Shown: positions 25,060 through 34,185, numbered from the stretch's first letter. The stretch: DNA of 64,000 bases from Algibacter sp. L3A6 (GCF_009796825.1 NZ_CP047030.1:186001-250000), one strand, 5' to 3'. Translations and numbers: made by a program. Notes: generated from the letters alone by a model not told the origin.

Positions 25060-26067
25060 ATGGCACTAAAAGAGAAAGTAATATTTGACACTAATTTCCT
25101 TTACAATAAAAGGGCTACATCTTTTTTTGGTAATAAAGAAGAGTTAGTGCAGTTTTCAAAATTAGCGGATATTATAATACCAGAAATAGTAGTTGAAGAA
25201 TTAGAAGGGAAATATAAGAGATCATTTGGTCAGGAAAAAGAAAAATTTTTTAAGACATTACTACCGAGTATGTTAAGTCACAATTGTGATGTGCTTGAAA
25301 TTGAATCAAAAATTAAAGAATTAAAGGATGGCGAAGAGATCTTATATCAAATAATTCAATTAACAGATTTCAGTATTCTGCCAGAAATAAAAAAACTAGC
25401 TATAAATAAGCTGCCACCTTTTGAGCCAACAGATGGAACAGATAAGGGGTTTAAAGATACTTATATCTATTTTACAATTTTAGAGTATTTACAGAGGATA
25501 CCAGATAAATACGTATTTGTATGCGTTAAGGATCAGAGATTTAAAAGAGCATTCGATGCTCATCATAATATTTTCGCTATCGAAAGTTATAAAGAATTTT
25601 TGAAACATCGTATTTCACAATTTCAAGATGATTATTTTTTATCAAAAGTAAAGGAAGAGTTAGGACTTGAGTTTGAAAAAGAGGAGGTACTTAATTTTTG
25701 GATGAATATTGATGATAATCAAGTTGTATTGGTTAAAAAAGCTGCTGATGAATTTGTTATAGAGGTAGACTCAGGTGAAATAATGAGTATTGCTAATAGA
25801 GAACACTATTTGACAACTATTGATGTATTAATTTCTTCTGCAAACTTTGGAACAACACATGCTACAATAGAAAAATTAGAAAGGTATATCAATTTCTTTT
25901 CCGAAGATGACGTGTCTAGAATTTTAGTTTCATCATTTCAAAATGAGCAAATTCGTTGGATTATTGAGGATGACGATGTAAAACAATTTATTGGTACATT
26001 GTTTAAAGCTCATGACGAGTTAGAATACTCTGAAATACAGGCTTTTTTAGAAGAAATATTTGATTAA
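25060..26067 (+). CDS. PIN-domain ribonuclease-like protein (DUF4935-like) inside the restriction operon
   Basis: The 335-residue protein has an N-terminal PIN nuclease domain (~1-190). The acidic metal-binding set is visible: D10 in IFDTNFLYN, E46/E47 in IVVEELEGKY, D133 in DKGFKDTYIY and D158 in FVCVKDQRF. PIN domains usually cut RNA. The C-terminal ~145 residues have no recognised domain and may sense a partner or ligand. It is not paired with an obvious antitoxin. Its gene lies 2 nt after hsdS and 9 nt before the mcrB-like gene, so it is part of the restriction transcript. By analogy with PrrC, it may act as a back-up when restriction is overcome; that is inference. Confidence 0.82.
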   Translation: MALKEKVIFDTNFLYNKRATSFFGNKEELVQFSKLADIIIPEIVVEELEGKYKRSFGQEKEKFFKTLLPSMLSHNCDVLEIESKIKELKDGEEILYQIIQLTDFSILPEIKKLAINKLPPFEPTDGTDKGFKDTYIYFTILEYLQRIPDKYVFVCVKDQRFKRAFDAHHNIFAIESYKEFLKHRISQFQDDYFLSKVKEELGLEFEKEEVLNFWMNIDDNQVVLVKKAADEFVIEVDSGEIMSIANREHYLTTIDVLISSANFGTTHATIEKLERYINFFSEDDVSRILVSSFQNEQIRWIIEDDDVKQFIGTLFKAHDELEYSEIQAFLEEIFD

Positions 26068-26076
26068 AATAAAAAT

Positions 26077-27885
26077 ATGAGTGAAGAATCTAAACAATAC
26101 GTTTATCAATTATATACAAACTTTGTAGAGCATTGTTTATTAAAAAACAATTCTGTTTTAACTAATGAAAATGACATTTTTAGCCTTTCTAATTTATTTA
26201 AAGTAAAGGAGTGTTTTCTAGATGCTGCTATAGAGGGAAATGAAAAAACCTATTGGGATAAAATAAAAACACAATTTCAAGATGCAAATTACGAAGTCCG
26301 TTTATGCTTTGCGCATTTAAATTGGTTGTGGTATTTACCAGCAAACGACATGAAGTCTGAAACCAAAAGAGATACGCCTTATTGGATTTTAGAAAAGGAA
26401 GAGTTTACTACGCGTTTTAACACCAATAAAAAGGAAAATTATTATCCTCAAGTTGGTGTAGGTTCTGCTGGTCAGTATCATAAAACCAATAAACCTATGG
26501 AAATTAATTTTTTATTAATACTCTGCATATCAATAAAAAAAGCAGTAGAAAAAGGTGAACTAAAAACAGTTTTAGATGTTAATAAATTTATAATAGAAAA
26601 CGCAGATAACGTATTTGATGAAAATACATATGATATAAGGGAAAAGATATATAAGCTATTAGATAAAATTTCATTTGCAATGCAAGACTTAATACTGCAT
26701 TTAGCAAAACCAGAATATTATGAGCCAATTGCCTCTAAGCAACATAAAACAGCTATAAAATCTAACTTTTATGCGCTTATAAAAGATAATGAAGACGTTA
26801 AAAAAGAAGATTTAACCATAGATGATGAAATATATTTAATAAAAAAAGAATTAGAAAAATTAGGTATCAGTAATAGTTTTTATGCACCACACTTATGGCC
26901 AATATGGAATAAAGGCTTGCACAATGTTGCTGAAGACATCATGGCTTTACAGTTTAAAAAAGCTTTGGTGTATTATGGGCCTCCAGGTACAGGGAAAACA
27001 CATTCAGCAAATGCTTTAGCAGAATCTTTTATAACCAATCATTTTTTACATAGAAAAGAAAACCTAAAAGTGTATTTTGAAAAAGGCTTAAAAAACATAG
27101 ACAAAAGGATACACAAGCTTCAATTTAACCCAAACACTTCTTACGAAGATTTTATTGCAGGTTATCAATTAAAAGCTTCAGAAAATGGTTCAGAAACTAT
27201 TGCTGTAAAAGGTCAGTTGTTTGATATTATAGCCAAAGCAAATAATGAAGACCAAACAACAGATGAAAAAGGACTAGTTAAATTACCTCACGTTCTTATT
27301 TTAGATGAGATAAATAGAGTGGATTTATCTCGTGTTTTTGGAGAGTTGTTTTCTGCAATGGAATACAGAAACCAACCTATTAAAACAGCAATAAAAGGTA
27401 TTGAGTTGAACATGCCAGATAATTTGTACATCATAGGTACAATGAACGAAATAGATTTTTCTGTAGAGCGTATGGACTTTGCCTTACGTCGTCGTTTTGT
27501 TTGGAAGTTTAAAGGCTATGATGATGCTGTTTTATTAGAAATGTTAGGTAGTTATTTTAATGACAAACATTTTGAAGAGTTTAAAAATGATTTTGTTACT
27601 GCCTGTACAGCTTTAAATAATTATATCAGTTTTTCTATTGAAGAGTTAGGAGAAGCCTACCAAATAGGTCATACGTTTTTCGCGGAACTTTCTAAAATAT
27701 ATAATGAAAACTATAATTTAACAGGTAAAGGGCGCTCTAAAAAGAAACTGTTTAAAGAAGCAAAAGATATTTTATGGTCAATTTCTATAGAGCCCATGTT
27801 GGTCGCCTTTTTGGGGAATTCAGATAACACAAGTGTAAAGGAGTATACAAGCAGAGCTAACGCAATATTTACTAATGGAAAATAA
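26077..27885 (+). CDS. mcrB: McrB-like AAA+ GTPase of a McrBC-type restriction module
   Basis: This 602-residue protein has an AAA+ module in its C-terminal half: Walker A YYGPPGTGKTHS (~298-309), Walker B LILDEINRVDLSRVFGEL (~407-424) and GTMNEIDFSVERMDFALRRR (~458-477). The NEID in the last segment occupies the place of McrB's guanine-specificity NTxD. The N-terminal ~280 residues should recognise target DNA but match no modified-base reader I know. They contain NYYPQVGVGSAGQYHKTNKP near 128-147. In McrBC, nucleotide-driven translocation activates the McrC nuclease. Its 3' end overlaps the mcrC-like gene by 11 nt. Confidence 0.9.
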   Translation: MSEESKQYVYQLYTNFVEHCLLKNNSVLTNENDIFSLSNLFKVKECFLDAAIEGNEKTYWDKIKTQFQDANYEVRLCFAHLNWLWYLPANDMKSETKRDTPYWILEKEEFTTRFNTNKKENYYPQVGVGSAGQYHKTNKPMEINFLLILCISIKKAVEKGELKTVLDVNKFIIENADNVFDENTYDIREKIYKLLDKISFAMQDLILHLAKPEYYEPIASKQHKTAIKSNFYALIKDNEDVKKEDLTIDDEIYLIKKELEKLGISNSFYAPHLWPIWNKGLHNVAEDIMALQFKKALVYYGPPGTGKTHSANALAESFITNHFLHRKENLKVYFEKGLKNIDKRIHKLQFNPNTSYEDFIAGYQLKASENGSETIAVKGQLFDIIAKANNEDQTTDEKGLVKLPHVLILDEINRVDLSRVFGELFSAMEYRNQPIKTAIKGIELNMPDNLYIIGTMNEIDFSVERMDFALRRRFVWKFKGYDDAVLLEMLGSYFNDKHFEEFKNDFVTACTALNNYISFSIEELGEAYQIGHTFFAELSKIYNENYNLTGKGRSKKKLFKEAKDILWSISIEPMLVAFLGNSDNTSVKEYTSRANAIFTNGK

Positions 27886-29185
27886 TATTATTTATATACC
27901 ACCAGTTAAAGATTGCTCTATTGTAGACATAGAAGCAAATATGGCTGTGCATATAAATTGTTGTTTTACAAATCAAAATGTTTTTAGAATAAGTAATACT
28001 GTAAAAGCGGAAGAATTACCACTTTTAACTTATGATTACAAATTTAATAAATGGAGAACAGGACGCTATATTGGTAAGTTATATTTTAAATATGAAGGAA
28101 AGAAGTATTGCTTTGAGGTAATACCTCGTTTTGGTAATACAGCTATAATTCATCTATTAGAAGAGATTTTTAATATTAAATTGGCACAAAGCCAATCAAG
28201 CAATAAGTTAAAAAGTAATGTGCAAAACGAACTTATTAAAAAACTGATAAGTATTATTTGGGTAAAACAGCTAAGTAAAGCTAATGTACATGGTTTGCCT
28301 AAAAACAAAATAAAAAGAGAGTACAAAAGCCTATCTGTAAAAGGTCGTATTGATGTAAGGAAAAGTATTTTACCACTTTTTAACGAAAGTTTAATTGTTT
28401 CAAATAGAATAGAAAAACAGGTAGATCCTATAATTATTGCAATTCTCTCTAAAGCATATAAAATATTGTGTAAACATTATTTTTTATCACAAAATATGCT
28501 AACGGAAAGTGCAAAAGAAGTTATTAATTCAACAACTAGTTTTAATTCAAGTACCCTTACAGAAAATCAATATCAGCATATAAAATATGGTTCAATGTAT
28601 GCTATTTATAAATCTATTGTAGATTTTTCGTGGCAAATTATTAAGCGTAAAAAAAACAATATTATTCAAGAAGAGAATAAAGAAACAAATGATGCTTTGT
28701 TTTTAGATATGGCAGAAATTTGGGAAAACTATTTAATGACTATCTTAAAGAAACGATATGCTATTGATGGTTGGAAAGTATATTCTCAGAAATTTAATAT
28801 TTACAAACAACAAAAATATAAAAGAGGTTTAATACCAGATATTATTATTGAAAAAGATAATAATGTTGTGGTGTTTGATGCTAAGTACAAAAATATGTCA
28901 TCGCATAGAAATGATTATGATAGGTCAGATTTTTTTCAAATCCATACATATGGTTCATTTTTAGAATCTCAAAATAAAAAAATTATAGGTTTGGGCTTAC
29001 TATATCCTTTACACGAACGTTTTGACGAAGATGTATTAAAAAATAATTTTTCAAATACCTTATTTGGAGAATCTGTTAATAAATCATGGTTTAAAGTAGA
29101 TGGTATTCAATTAACAGAATCATTAGAAGATTTAGTAATTCAAAAAGAAGCTTTTTTATCAAGGTTTCAAAAGAATTTATCATAG
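27875..29185 (+). CDS. mcrC: McrC-like endonuclease subunit
   Basis: The 436-residue protein pairs with the preceding AAA+ protein (11-nt overlap). The N-terminal beta-rich half carries the McrC landmarks GRYIGKLYFKYEGKKYCFEV and VKGRIDVRKSI. The C-terminal PD-(D/E)xK nuclease core is visible as GLIPDIIIEKDNNVVVFDAK (Asp near 322 and 336, Lys near 338). In McrBC this subunit cuts DNA once the AAA+ ring has translocated. Here it is embedded in a Type I operon, which suggests a joint defence. Whether it cuts modified or unmodified DNA is unknown. Confidence 0.9.
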   Translation: MENNIIYIPPVKDCSIVDIEANMAVHINCCFTNQNVFRISNTVKAEELPLLTYDYKFNKWRTGRYIGKLYFKYEGKKYCFEVIPRFGNTAIIHLLEEIFNIKLAQSQSSNKLKSNVQNELIKKLISIIWVKQLSKANVHGLPKNKIKREYKSLSVKGRIDVRKSILPLFNESLIVSNRIEKQVDPIIIAILSKAYKILCKHYFLSQNMLTESAKEVINSTTSFNSSTLTENQYQHIKYGSMYAIYKSIVDFSWQIIKRKKNNIIQEENKETNDALFLDMAEIWENYLMTILKKRYAIDGWKVYSQKFNIYKQQKYKRGLIPDIIIEKDNNVVVFDAKYKNMSSHRNDYDRSDFFQIHTYGSFLESQNKKIIGLGLLYPLHERFDEDVLKNNFSNTLFGESVNKSWFKVDGIQLTESLEDLVIQKEAFLSRFQKNLS

Positions 29186-29203
29186 TATTAAGATTATAAA
29201 GAC

Positions 29204-32200
29204 ATGGCTAAACTCTCAGAAGATAGCATAGAACAAGCATTCATAGACCAATTAATTGGTCAAGGTTACACGTACCATTACGGTCCAGACATCGCGCCTT
29301 ATAGTGATAATCCACAACGTGAAGGTTTTGAATCTGTTTTATTAGAGCAACAATTAAAAAATGCCTTACGTCATTTAAACCCAGATGTTCCAGAATCGGC
29401 TAGAGTAGAAGCTTACCAAAAAATAGTTAATCTAGGTACGCAAGACCTTATGGAAAACAATGAGCGCTTCCATACCTTATTAACCAATGGTGTTACCGTT
29501 GAGTATAACAAAGAAGGTAGAACAAAAGGAATAAATGTACAGTTGCTAGATGTTGTAAACCCAGAAAATAACCAGTTTTGGGTAGTAAACCAATTAGTAG
29601 TTAAAGAAAACAACAACGAAAAACGTTTTGATGTTGTAATTTATATTAACGGTTTACCTTTAGTTTTTGTAGAGCTTAAAAATGCAACAGACGAAAATGC
29701 AACAGTTCGTAAAGCGTATCAACAAATACAAAACTATAAAACCGCTGTACCAAGTATTTTTTATTACAATAGTATCTGTGTGATTAGTGATGGCATAGAA
29801 GCAAAGACTTCAAGTGTTTCTGCTCCTTTTTCTAGGTTTTTATCTTGGAAAGCACCAAAAGTAAAAGACAACGACCCAAGAACTGAGTTACAGATTCTAA
29901 CCGAATACATGCTCAACAAAAAAACGTTGGTAGAACTCATACGCTACTGTACAGTTTTTGAACAGGAAGAAAAAAAAGATGATAAAACAGGTTTAATTTT
30001 TCAAATAAAAATTAAAAAGGTAGCAGCTTATCATCAATATTACGCCGTACAAAAAGCAGTAACCCAAACCATAAGAGCAACACATTCTATAGAAGGAGAT
30101 AGAAAAGTTGGTGTGGTTTGGCATACACAAGGTTCTGGTAAGTCTTTATCTATGTTGTTTTATAGCGGACAAATAGTTACGCATCCACAAATGGAAAACC
30201 CAACTATTGTGGTATTGACGGATAGAAACGATTTAGATGACCAACTATTTGGTACGTTTGGTAATTGTAAAGAGTTACTAAGGCAAACCCCAGTACAAGC
30301 ACAAAGTAGAGACCACATTAAAGAATTATTAAACGTTTCTGGAGGTGGTGTTATTTTTACAACCATTCAAAAATTTTTACCAGAAGAAGGGAATGTATTT
30401 GATACTTTATCAGAAAGAACCAATATTGTTGTGGTTGCAGACGAGGCACACCGAAGTCAATATGGTTTTAAAGCACGTGTGGTTGATGTAGAAGATGGTT
30501 CTGAAATTAGATATGGAAACGCCAAGTATTTACGAGATGCGTTGCCAAAAGCGTCCTATATCGGTTTTACAGGCACACCAATAGAAAAAGAAGACAAATC
30601 TACACCTGCCGTTTTTGGAGGATACATAGACGTATATGATATTAAACAAGCCGTAGACGATGGAGCTACAGTACCCATCAGCTACGAGTCGCGTTTAGTA
30701 AAAATAAAACTCAACGAAGAAGTCACCAAATCTATAGACACCCAAGTAGATGCAATAGACGGTGCAACCGAAGAACAAATAGAAAAGGCAAAAACTAAAA
30801 GTGCAGCCATAGAAAGAATTGTTGGAAAAGATGATCGATTAAAAGACATTGCTAAAGATTTAGTCTTGCATTTTGAAGCGAGACAAACCGTTTTTGAAGG
30901 TAAAGCCATGATAGTAAGTATGAGTCGCAAGATATGTGCTAAGCTCTATAACGAGATTATTGCTTTACGTCCAGATTGGCATCATGACGATTTAGACAAA
31001 GGTGCTATAAAAGTCATCATGACAAGTACCAGTGATGATGAAGCTATTTTACAACCACATCATACGACAAAAACACAACGTAAAGCATTAGCTGCACGTA
31101 TTAAAGACGCTAACGATCCTTTACAAATGGTAATTGTTAGAGATATGTGGCTTACAGGTTTTGATGCGCCTAATTTACACACCATGTATATCGATAAAAA
31201 GATGCAAGGTGCCAATTTAATGCAAGCCATAGCACGTGTTAATCGTGTGTACAAAGACAAACCAGGAGGTTTAATTGTAGATTATATTGGTATCGGTCAG
31301 GACTTACGTAATGCAATGGTTACCTATTTACAAAGTGGTGGCGAAGGCACACCAATTGTAGATATTAAAGAAGCTATTGCAGGTCTGTTAGAGAAGTTTG
31401 AGATTGTAGAGCAAATTTTTCATGGCTATGATTACAAATCTTATTTTACAGCAGAAACCAATATTAAACTTCAAGTTTTATTAAGTGCACAAAACTTTGT
31501 ATTGCAAACAGAAGACGTAAAAAACAGATTTATAAAAGAAGTAACATTATTGTCTAAATTATTTGCGATGTCTATTCCTAGTCCACAAGCAGATAAAATA
31601 AAAGATGAAGTTGCGTTTTTTCAAGCAGTAAAAGCAAGACTAAATAAGTTTACAGGTAATTCCACAAAATCAGATTACGAAGTAGAAACAGCCATCAAAC
31701 AAATTATGGATGATGCTTTATCTAGTGAAGGCGTAATAGATGTTTTTGAAGCAGCAGGAATTAAAGCTCCATCTGTAGGTATCTTATCGGATGAATTTTT
31801 GTTGGAAGTAAAAAACATGCAGCAAAAAAATGTTGCGTTTGAATTGCTTAAAAAGTTATTAGCAGATGAAGTTAGAGTACGTAAGACAAAAAATATAGCC
31901 CAAGGAAAGAAATTTTCAGAAATGTTAGAATCTGTTGTAAAACGTTATCATAATAATCAAATAGATTCTGCTCAAGTATTGGCAGAACTCTCAGAAATAG
32001 CAAAAGAAATGCGTTTAGAGGATCATAAATCAGAAGATCTAGGATTAACTCCTGCAGAATATGCATTTTACAGTGTTTTAAAAGAAAACAGTTCTACAAG
32101 CTTTTTAAATGATGATAAAATGAAAGAGCTCATCCATACTATTGTAGATGTTATTAGAAACAACGCCACCGTAGATTGGAGCAAACGAGATGATGTAAGA

Positions 32201-32329
32201 GCTAAACTAAGACTAACAGTAAAGAAAATCTTAATGCGTTATGGTTATCCGCCAGATGTTGCAAAAATGGAAGCGGATAAGGTATTAGCTCAAGGAGAAA
32301 GTTTGGCTGAGGTGTTTAGTAAAGAGTAA
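29204..32329 (+). CDS. hsdR: Type I restriction endonuclease/translocase subunit
   Basis: The 1041-residue protein has an N-terminal nuclease domain with FVELKNATDENATVRKAY (E-x-K, ~residue 157), a superfamily 2 translocase with Walker A VWHTQGSGKSLS (~302-313) and DEAHRSQYG (~410), helicase C motifs (TGFDAPNLHTMYIDKKMQGA, QAIARVNRVYKD) and a C-terminal HsdM-interacting helical region. It is full length and intact. It closes the operon, 18 nt after mcrC, and ends about 96 bp before the right arm-type sites. With HsdM and HsdS it restricts unmethylated DNA. Confidence 0.96.
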   Translation: MAKLSEDSIEQAFIDQLIGQGYTYHYGPDIAPYSDNPQREGFESVLLEQQLKNALRHLNPDVPESARVEAYQKIVNLGTQDLMENNERFHTLLTNGVTVEYNKEGRTKGINVQLLDVVNPENNQFWVVNQLVVKENNNEKRFDVVIYINGLPLVFVELKNATDENATVRKAYQQIQNYKTAVPSIFYYNSICVISDGIEAKTSSVSAPFSRFLSWKAPKVKDNDPRTELQILTEYMLNKKTLVELIRYCTVFEQEEKKDDKTGLIFQIKIKKVAAYHQYYAVQKAVTQTIRATHSIEGDRKVGVVWHTQGSGKSLSMLFYSGQIVTHPQMENPTIVVLTDRNDLDDQLFGTFGNCKELLRQTPVQAQSRDHIKELLNVSGGGVIFTTIQKFLPEEGNVFDTLSERTNIVVVADEAHRSQYGFKARVVDVEDGSEIRYGNAKYLRDALPKASYIGFTGTPIEKEDKSTPAVFGGYIDVYDIKQAVDDGATVPISYESRLVKIKLNEEVTKSIDTQVDAIDGATEEQIEKAKTKSAAIERIVGKDDRLKDIAKDLVLHFEARQTVFEGKAMIVSMSRKICAKLYNEIIALRPDWHHDDLDKGAIKVIMTSTSDDEAILQPHHTTKTQRKALAARIKDANDPLQMVIVRDMWLTGFDAPNLHTMYIDKKMQGANLMQAIARVNRVYKDKPGGLIVDYIGIGQDLRNAMVTYLQSGGEGTPIVDIKEAIAGLLEKFEIVEQIFHGYDYKSYFTAETNIKLQVLLSAQNFVLQTEDVKNRFIKEVTLLSKLFAMSIPSPQADKIKDEVAFFQAVKARLNKFTGNSTKSDYEVETAIKQIMDDALSSEGVIDVFEAAGIKAPSVGILSDEFLLEVKNMQQKNVAFELLKKLLADEVRVRKTKNIAQGKKFSEMLESVVKRYHNNQIDSAQVLAELSEIAKEMRLEDHKSEDLGLTPAEYAFYSVLKENSSTSFLNDDKMKELIHTIVDVIRNNATVDWSKRDDVRAKLRLTVKKILMRYGYPPDVAKMEADKVLAQGESLAEVFSKE

Positions 32330-32425
32330 AAGATTTGGAACAGAAAAATTTAACCTGTTTTCTATATAGTTTTAGAAAAACGGATGCTTTACCCTAAAAA
32401 TTAAGACGATTTAACCTCTATTTTT

Positions 32426-32445
32426 TCTGCAAATTTTCTGCAAAT
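32426..32445. other. Right-end recombinase arm-type sites
   Basis: TCTGCAAA starts at 32426 and again at 32437, exactly 11 bp apart as in the left copy (16976 and 16987). They lie 47 bp inside the right attachment repeat. No inverted partner is seen here, unlike the left end. Confidence 0.6.
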
Positions 32446-32492
32446 GGGAAATAAAAAAAGCTCCCAATTTCTTGGAAGCTTTGATTTTATTA

Positions 32493-32539
32493 GTGACCTC
32501 GACTGGATTCAAACCAGTAACCTCTTGAGCCGTAATCAA
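32493..32539. repeat. attR: 47-bp attachment repeat within tRNA-Arg
   Basis: This sequence is identical to 16813-16859 and forms the 3' half of tRNA-Arg, including the anticodon stem-loop and T arm. The terminator-like hairpin to its left (32459-32480) is also matched at the left end, though the 6-11 bp between hairpin and tRNA differ. The element therefore supplies a replacement tRNA 3' end and keeps the gene functional. Confidence 0.88.
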
Positions 32540-32567
32540 GTGCGCTATTCAGTTGCGCCACGAGGCC
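32494..32567 (-). tRNA. tRNA-Arg (ACG anticodon)
   Basis: The minus strand folds as a cloverleaf: acceptor GGCCTCG/CGAGGTC (one G-U pair), D arm GCGC...GCGC, anticodon stem CTTGA/TCAAG with loop TTACGGC (anticodon ACG) and T arm CTGGT/ACCAG around TTGAATC. CCA is not encoded. It is the integration target of the element to its left. Confidence 0.93.
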
Positions 32568-32649
32568 GTTTTTATGTGGGTGCAAATATACATCTTTTAA
32601 TAAAAGCCCACCAAATTTTTTTAAACTTTTTTTATTATTATTTTTGAAT

Positions 32650-33279
32650 ATGGAAAAAGCCCTCTTAAAAGAAAAATTCAGCAACGCTCTAGATCAAGAT
32701 ATTATAAACGAAATCTTAGAAGTCGGACGCTTTAAAACCTTTCAAAAAGATGATATTATAATCGATATCAACCAAAATCTAGAATATATACCACTACTTT
32801 TAAGCGGAAACATAAAAATATTACGTGAAGATAGCGATGGTAACGAACTCTTAATATACTTTCTCGAAGCCGGCGAAACCTGTACCATGTCGCTTACCTG
32901 TTGTATGGGCACCTCAAAAAGCAAAATTCGCGCCGTGGCCGAAAGCAACTCAAGCATCGTACTTATACCTGTAGCAAACATGCAAATTTGGTTCCATAGC
33001 AACCACAGCTGGCGTAATTTCATACTCGAAAGCTACCAATCACGCTTCAACGAAATGCTCGAAACCATAGACAATCTGGCCTTTTTAAAAATGGACCAAC
33101 GCCTCTACAACTACCTACTCAACAAAGCAGAACTCAGCGGCTCAAAAACCATTATCGTAAAACATCTCGACATATCCGAAGACCTCCACACCTCACGCGT
33201 CGTAATTTCTAGACTCTTAAAACAACTAGAAAACGAGAACAAAATAAAACTAAGTCGTAACAAAATAGAAATTCTATAA
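32650..33279 (+). CDS. Crp/Fnr-family transcriptional regulator of the sulfur cluster
   Basis: I take the ATG at 32650 (MEKALLKEKFSNAL; 209 residues). The N-terminal cyclic-nucleotide-binding-like fold (~10-120) lacks the cAMP phosphate cassette but carries a cysteine cluster, GETCTMSLTCCMGTSKSK (~74-92), suited to redox or sulfur sensing. The C-terminal winged helix (~145-209) includes HTSRVVISRLLKQLENENKI as recognition helix. It sits upstream, in the same direction, of YeeE/TauE/MBL-rhodanese genes, so it likely controls them. A dispersed repeat copy follows its stop after 7 nt. The sensed molecule is inferred. Confidence 0.88.
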   Translation: MEKALLKEKFSNALDQDIINEILEVGRFKTFQKDDIIIDINQNLEYIPLLLSGNIKILREDSDGNELLIYFLEAGETCTMSLTCCMGTSKSKIRAVAESNSSIVLIPVANMQIWFHSNHSWRNFILESYQSRFNEMLETIDNLAFLKMDQRLYNYLLNKAELSGSKTIIVKHLDISEDLHTSRVVISRLLKQLENENKIKLSRNKIEIL

Positions 33280-33286
33280 AACATTT

Positions 33287-33395
33287 GGGCGCTACCCGAA
33301 AAGGGTCGGGCTATTCGCTACAAGTCCTCGTACGTGCAATTGTCATTGCACGTACTGTGGGCTTTTCACTACTATCCCTAGCGCAAGCAAATCCG
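33287..33395 (+). repeat. Dispersed structured repeat, copy 3
   Basis: It reads GGGCGCTACCCGAAAAGGGT then CGGGCTATTCGCTACAAGTC at the left and TATCCCTAGCGCAAGC at the right. The centre is a perfect 10-bp hairpin, TACGTGCAAT-TGTC-ATTGCACGTA (33331-33354). It starts 8 nt after the Crp/Fnr stop codon in the sense direction. The rest of the gap to 33625 holds the promoter described next. Confidence 0.85.
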
Positions 33396-33565
33396 CCAAC
33401 AAAAACCTCTATCAAATAAGCACATTATTTTCTCTTATTTACGCTCCTATTTCTTCTAGTTTCTATAACCTCTCACCTATTTTCTCGGTCTTATAAGTAA
33501 AGTAACCTCAGCACACACTTCTAACCTACTCCCTTAAAACAACTTAACCACACACAAAATTCAAA

Positions 33566-33609
33566 GTAACATTTATTACAGAACATACTACACCAAGACC
33601 ATACCTTTG
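33566..33609 (+). promoter_or_regulatory. Promoter of the sulfur-transport genes with a possible Crp/Fnr site
   Basis: The -7 box TACCTTTG at 33602-33609 matches TAnnTTTG. The palindrome GTAAC-ATTTA-TTAC (33566-33579; GTAA/TTAC arms) is centred about 41 bp before the expected start point, the usual place for a Crp/Fnr activator. This is a pattern match, not proof. Confidence 0.45.
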
Positions 33610-33625
33610 TGCCAAATAAAAGAAT

Positions 33626-34183
33626 ATGGAAACAATTTTGAACCCTTGGCCATGGTATGTATCAGGCCCATTAATAGCCATCGTTATGGCACTACTACTC
33701 TATTTTGGAAAAACTTTTGGTATGTCATCCAACCTGCGTACACTTTGCGCTATTGGAGGAGCCGGTAAATTTGCCGATTTTTTTAAATTCAACTGGAGAG
33801 ATCAACTATGGAATCTTACCGTAGTATTAGGCGCTATTATAGGCGGCTTCATTGCAACACACTATTTATCAAACGATACACTTATTGATTTAAACCCAGA
33901 AACGGTTGTCGAGCTTCAGAATATGGGCTTTCAAAATGCAGGCGCATCACTTTTACCAAACGAGCTCTTCAGTATCGAAGCACTCAAATCACCTAAAGTT
34001 TTAATCATATTAATTATTGGAGGTATACTTGTAGGTTTCGGAACCAGATATGCGGGTGGCTGTACTTCAGGCCATGCCATTACAGGGCTAAGCAGCTTGC
34101 AAAAACCATCACTAATAGCTGTTATTGGCTTTTTTATCGGTGGATTAATAATGACTAACCTTATTTTACCCCTAATATTTTAA
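33626..34183 (+). CDS. YeeE/YedE-family sulfur transporter, first half
   Basis: This 185-residue membrane protein has about five helices and the conserved cysteine motif GFGTRYAGGCTSGHAITGLS (~140-160), where TsuA-type YeeE proteins relay thiosulfate through cysteines. It opens with PWPWYVSGPLIAIVMAL. Two YeeE/YedE genes in tandem correspond to the two halves of the single long TsuA protein. It lies 2 nt before the second half. The likely cargo is a reduced sulfur compound, possibly thiosulfate. Confidence 0.87.
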   Translation: METILNPWPWYVSGPLIAIVMALLLYFGKTFGMSSNLRTLCAIGGAGKFADFFKFNWRDQLWNLTVVLGAIIGGFIATHYLSNDTLIDLNPETVVELQNMGFQNAGASLLPNELFSIEALKSPKVLIILIIGGILVGFGTRYAGGCTSGHAITGLSSLQKPSLIAVIGFFIGGLIMTNLILPLIF

Positions 34184-34185
34184 CT

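Larger units (their letters stand above)
16813..32539. mobile_element. 15.7-kb integrative element in tRNA-Arg(ACG) carrying a restriction-nuclease operon
   Basis: The element is bounded by 47-bp direct repeats that duplicate the 3' half of tRNA-Arg. It encodes a tyrosine recombinase next to the left repeat, an excisionase-like HTH protein, several small unknown genes, an SF3-like helicase, and a six-gene defence operon that fills the right half. Paired TCTGCAAA sites with 11-bp spacing occur inside both ends and may be recombinase arm-type sites. There are no conjugation genes, capsid genes or relaxase, so it looks like a phage-satellite-like or mobilisable genomic island rather than a conjugative element or prophage. 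Confidence 0.85.
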
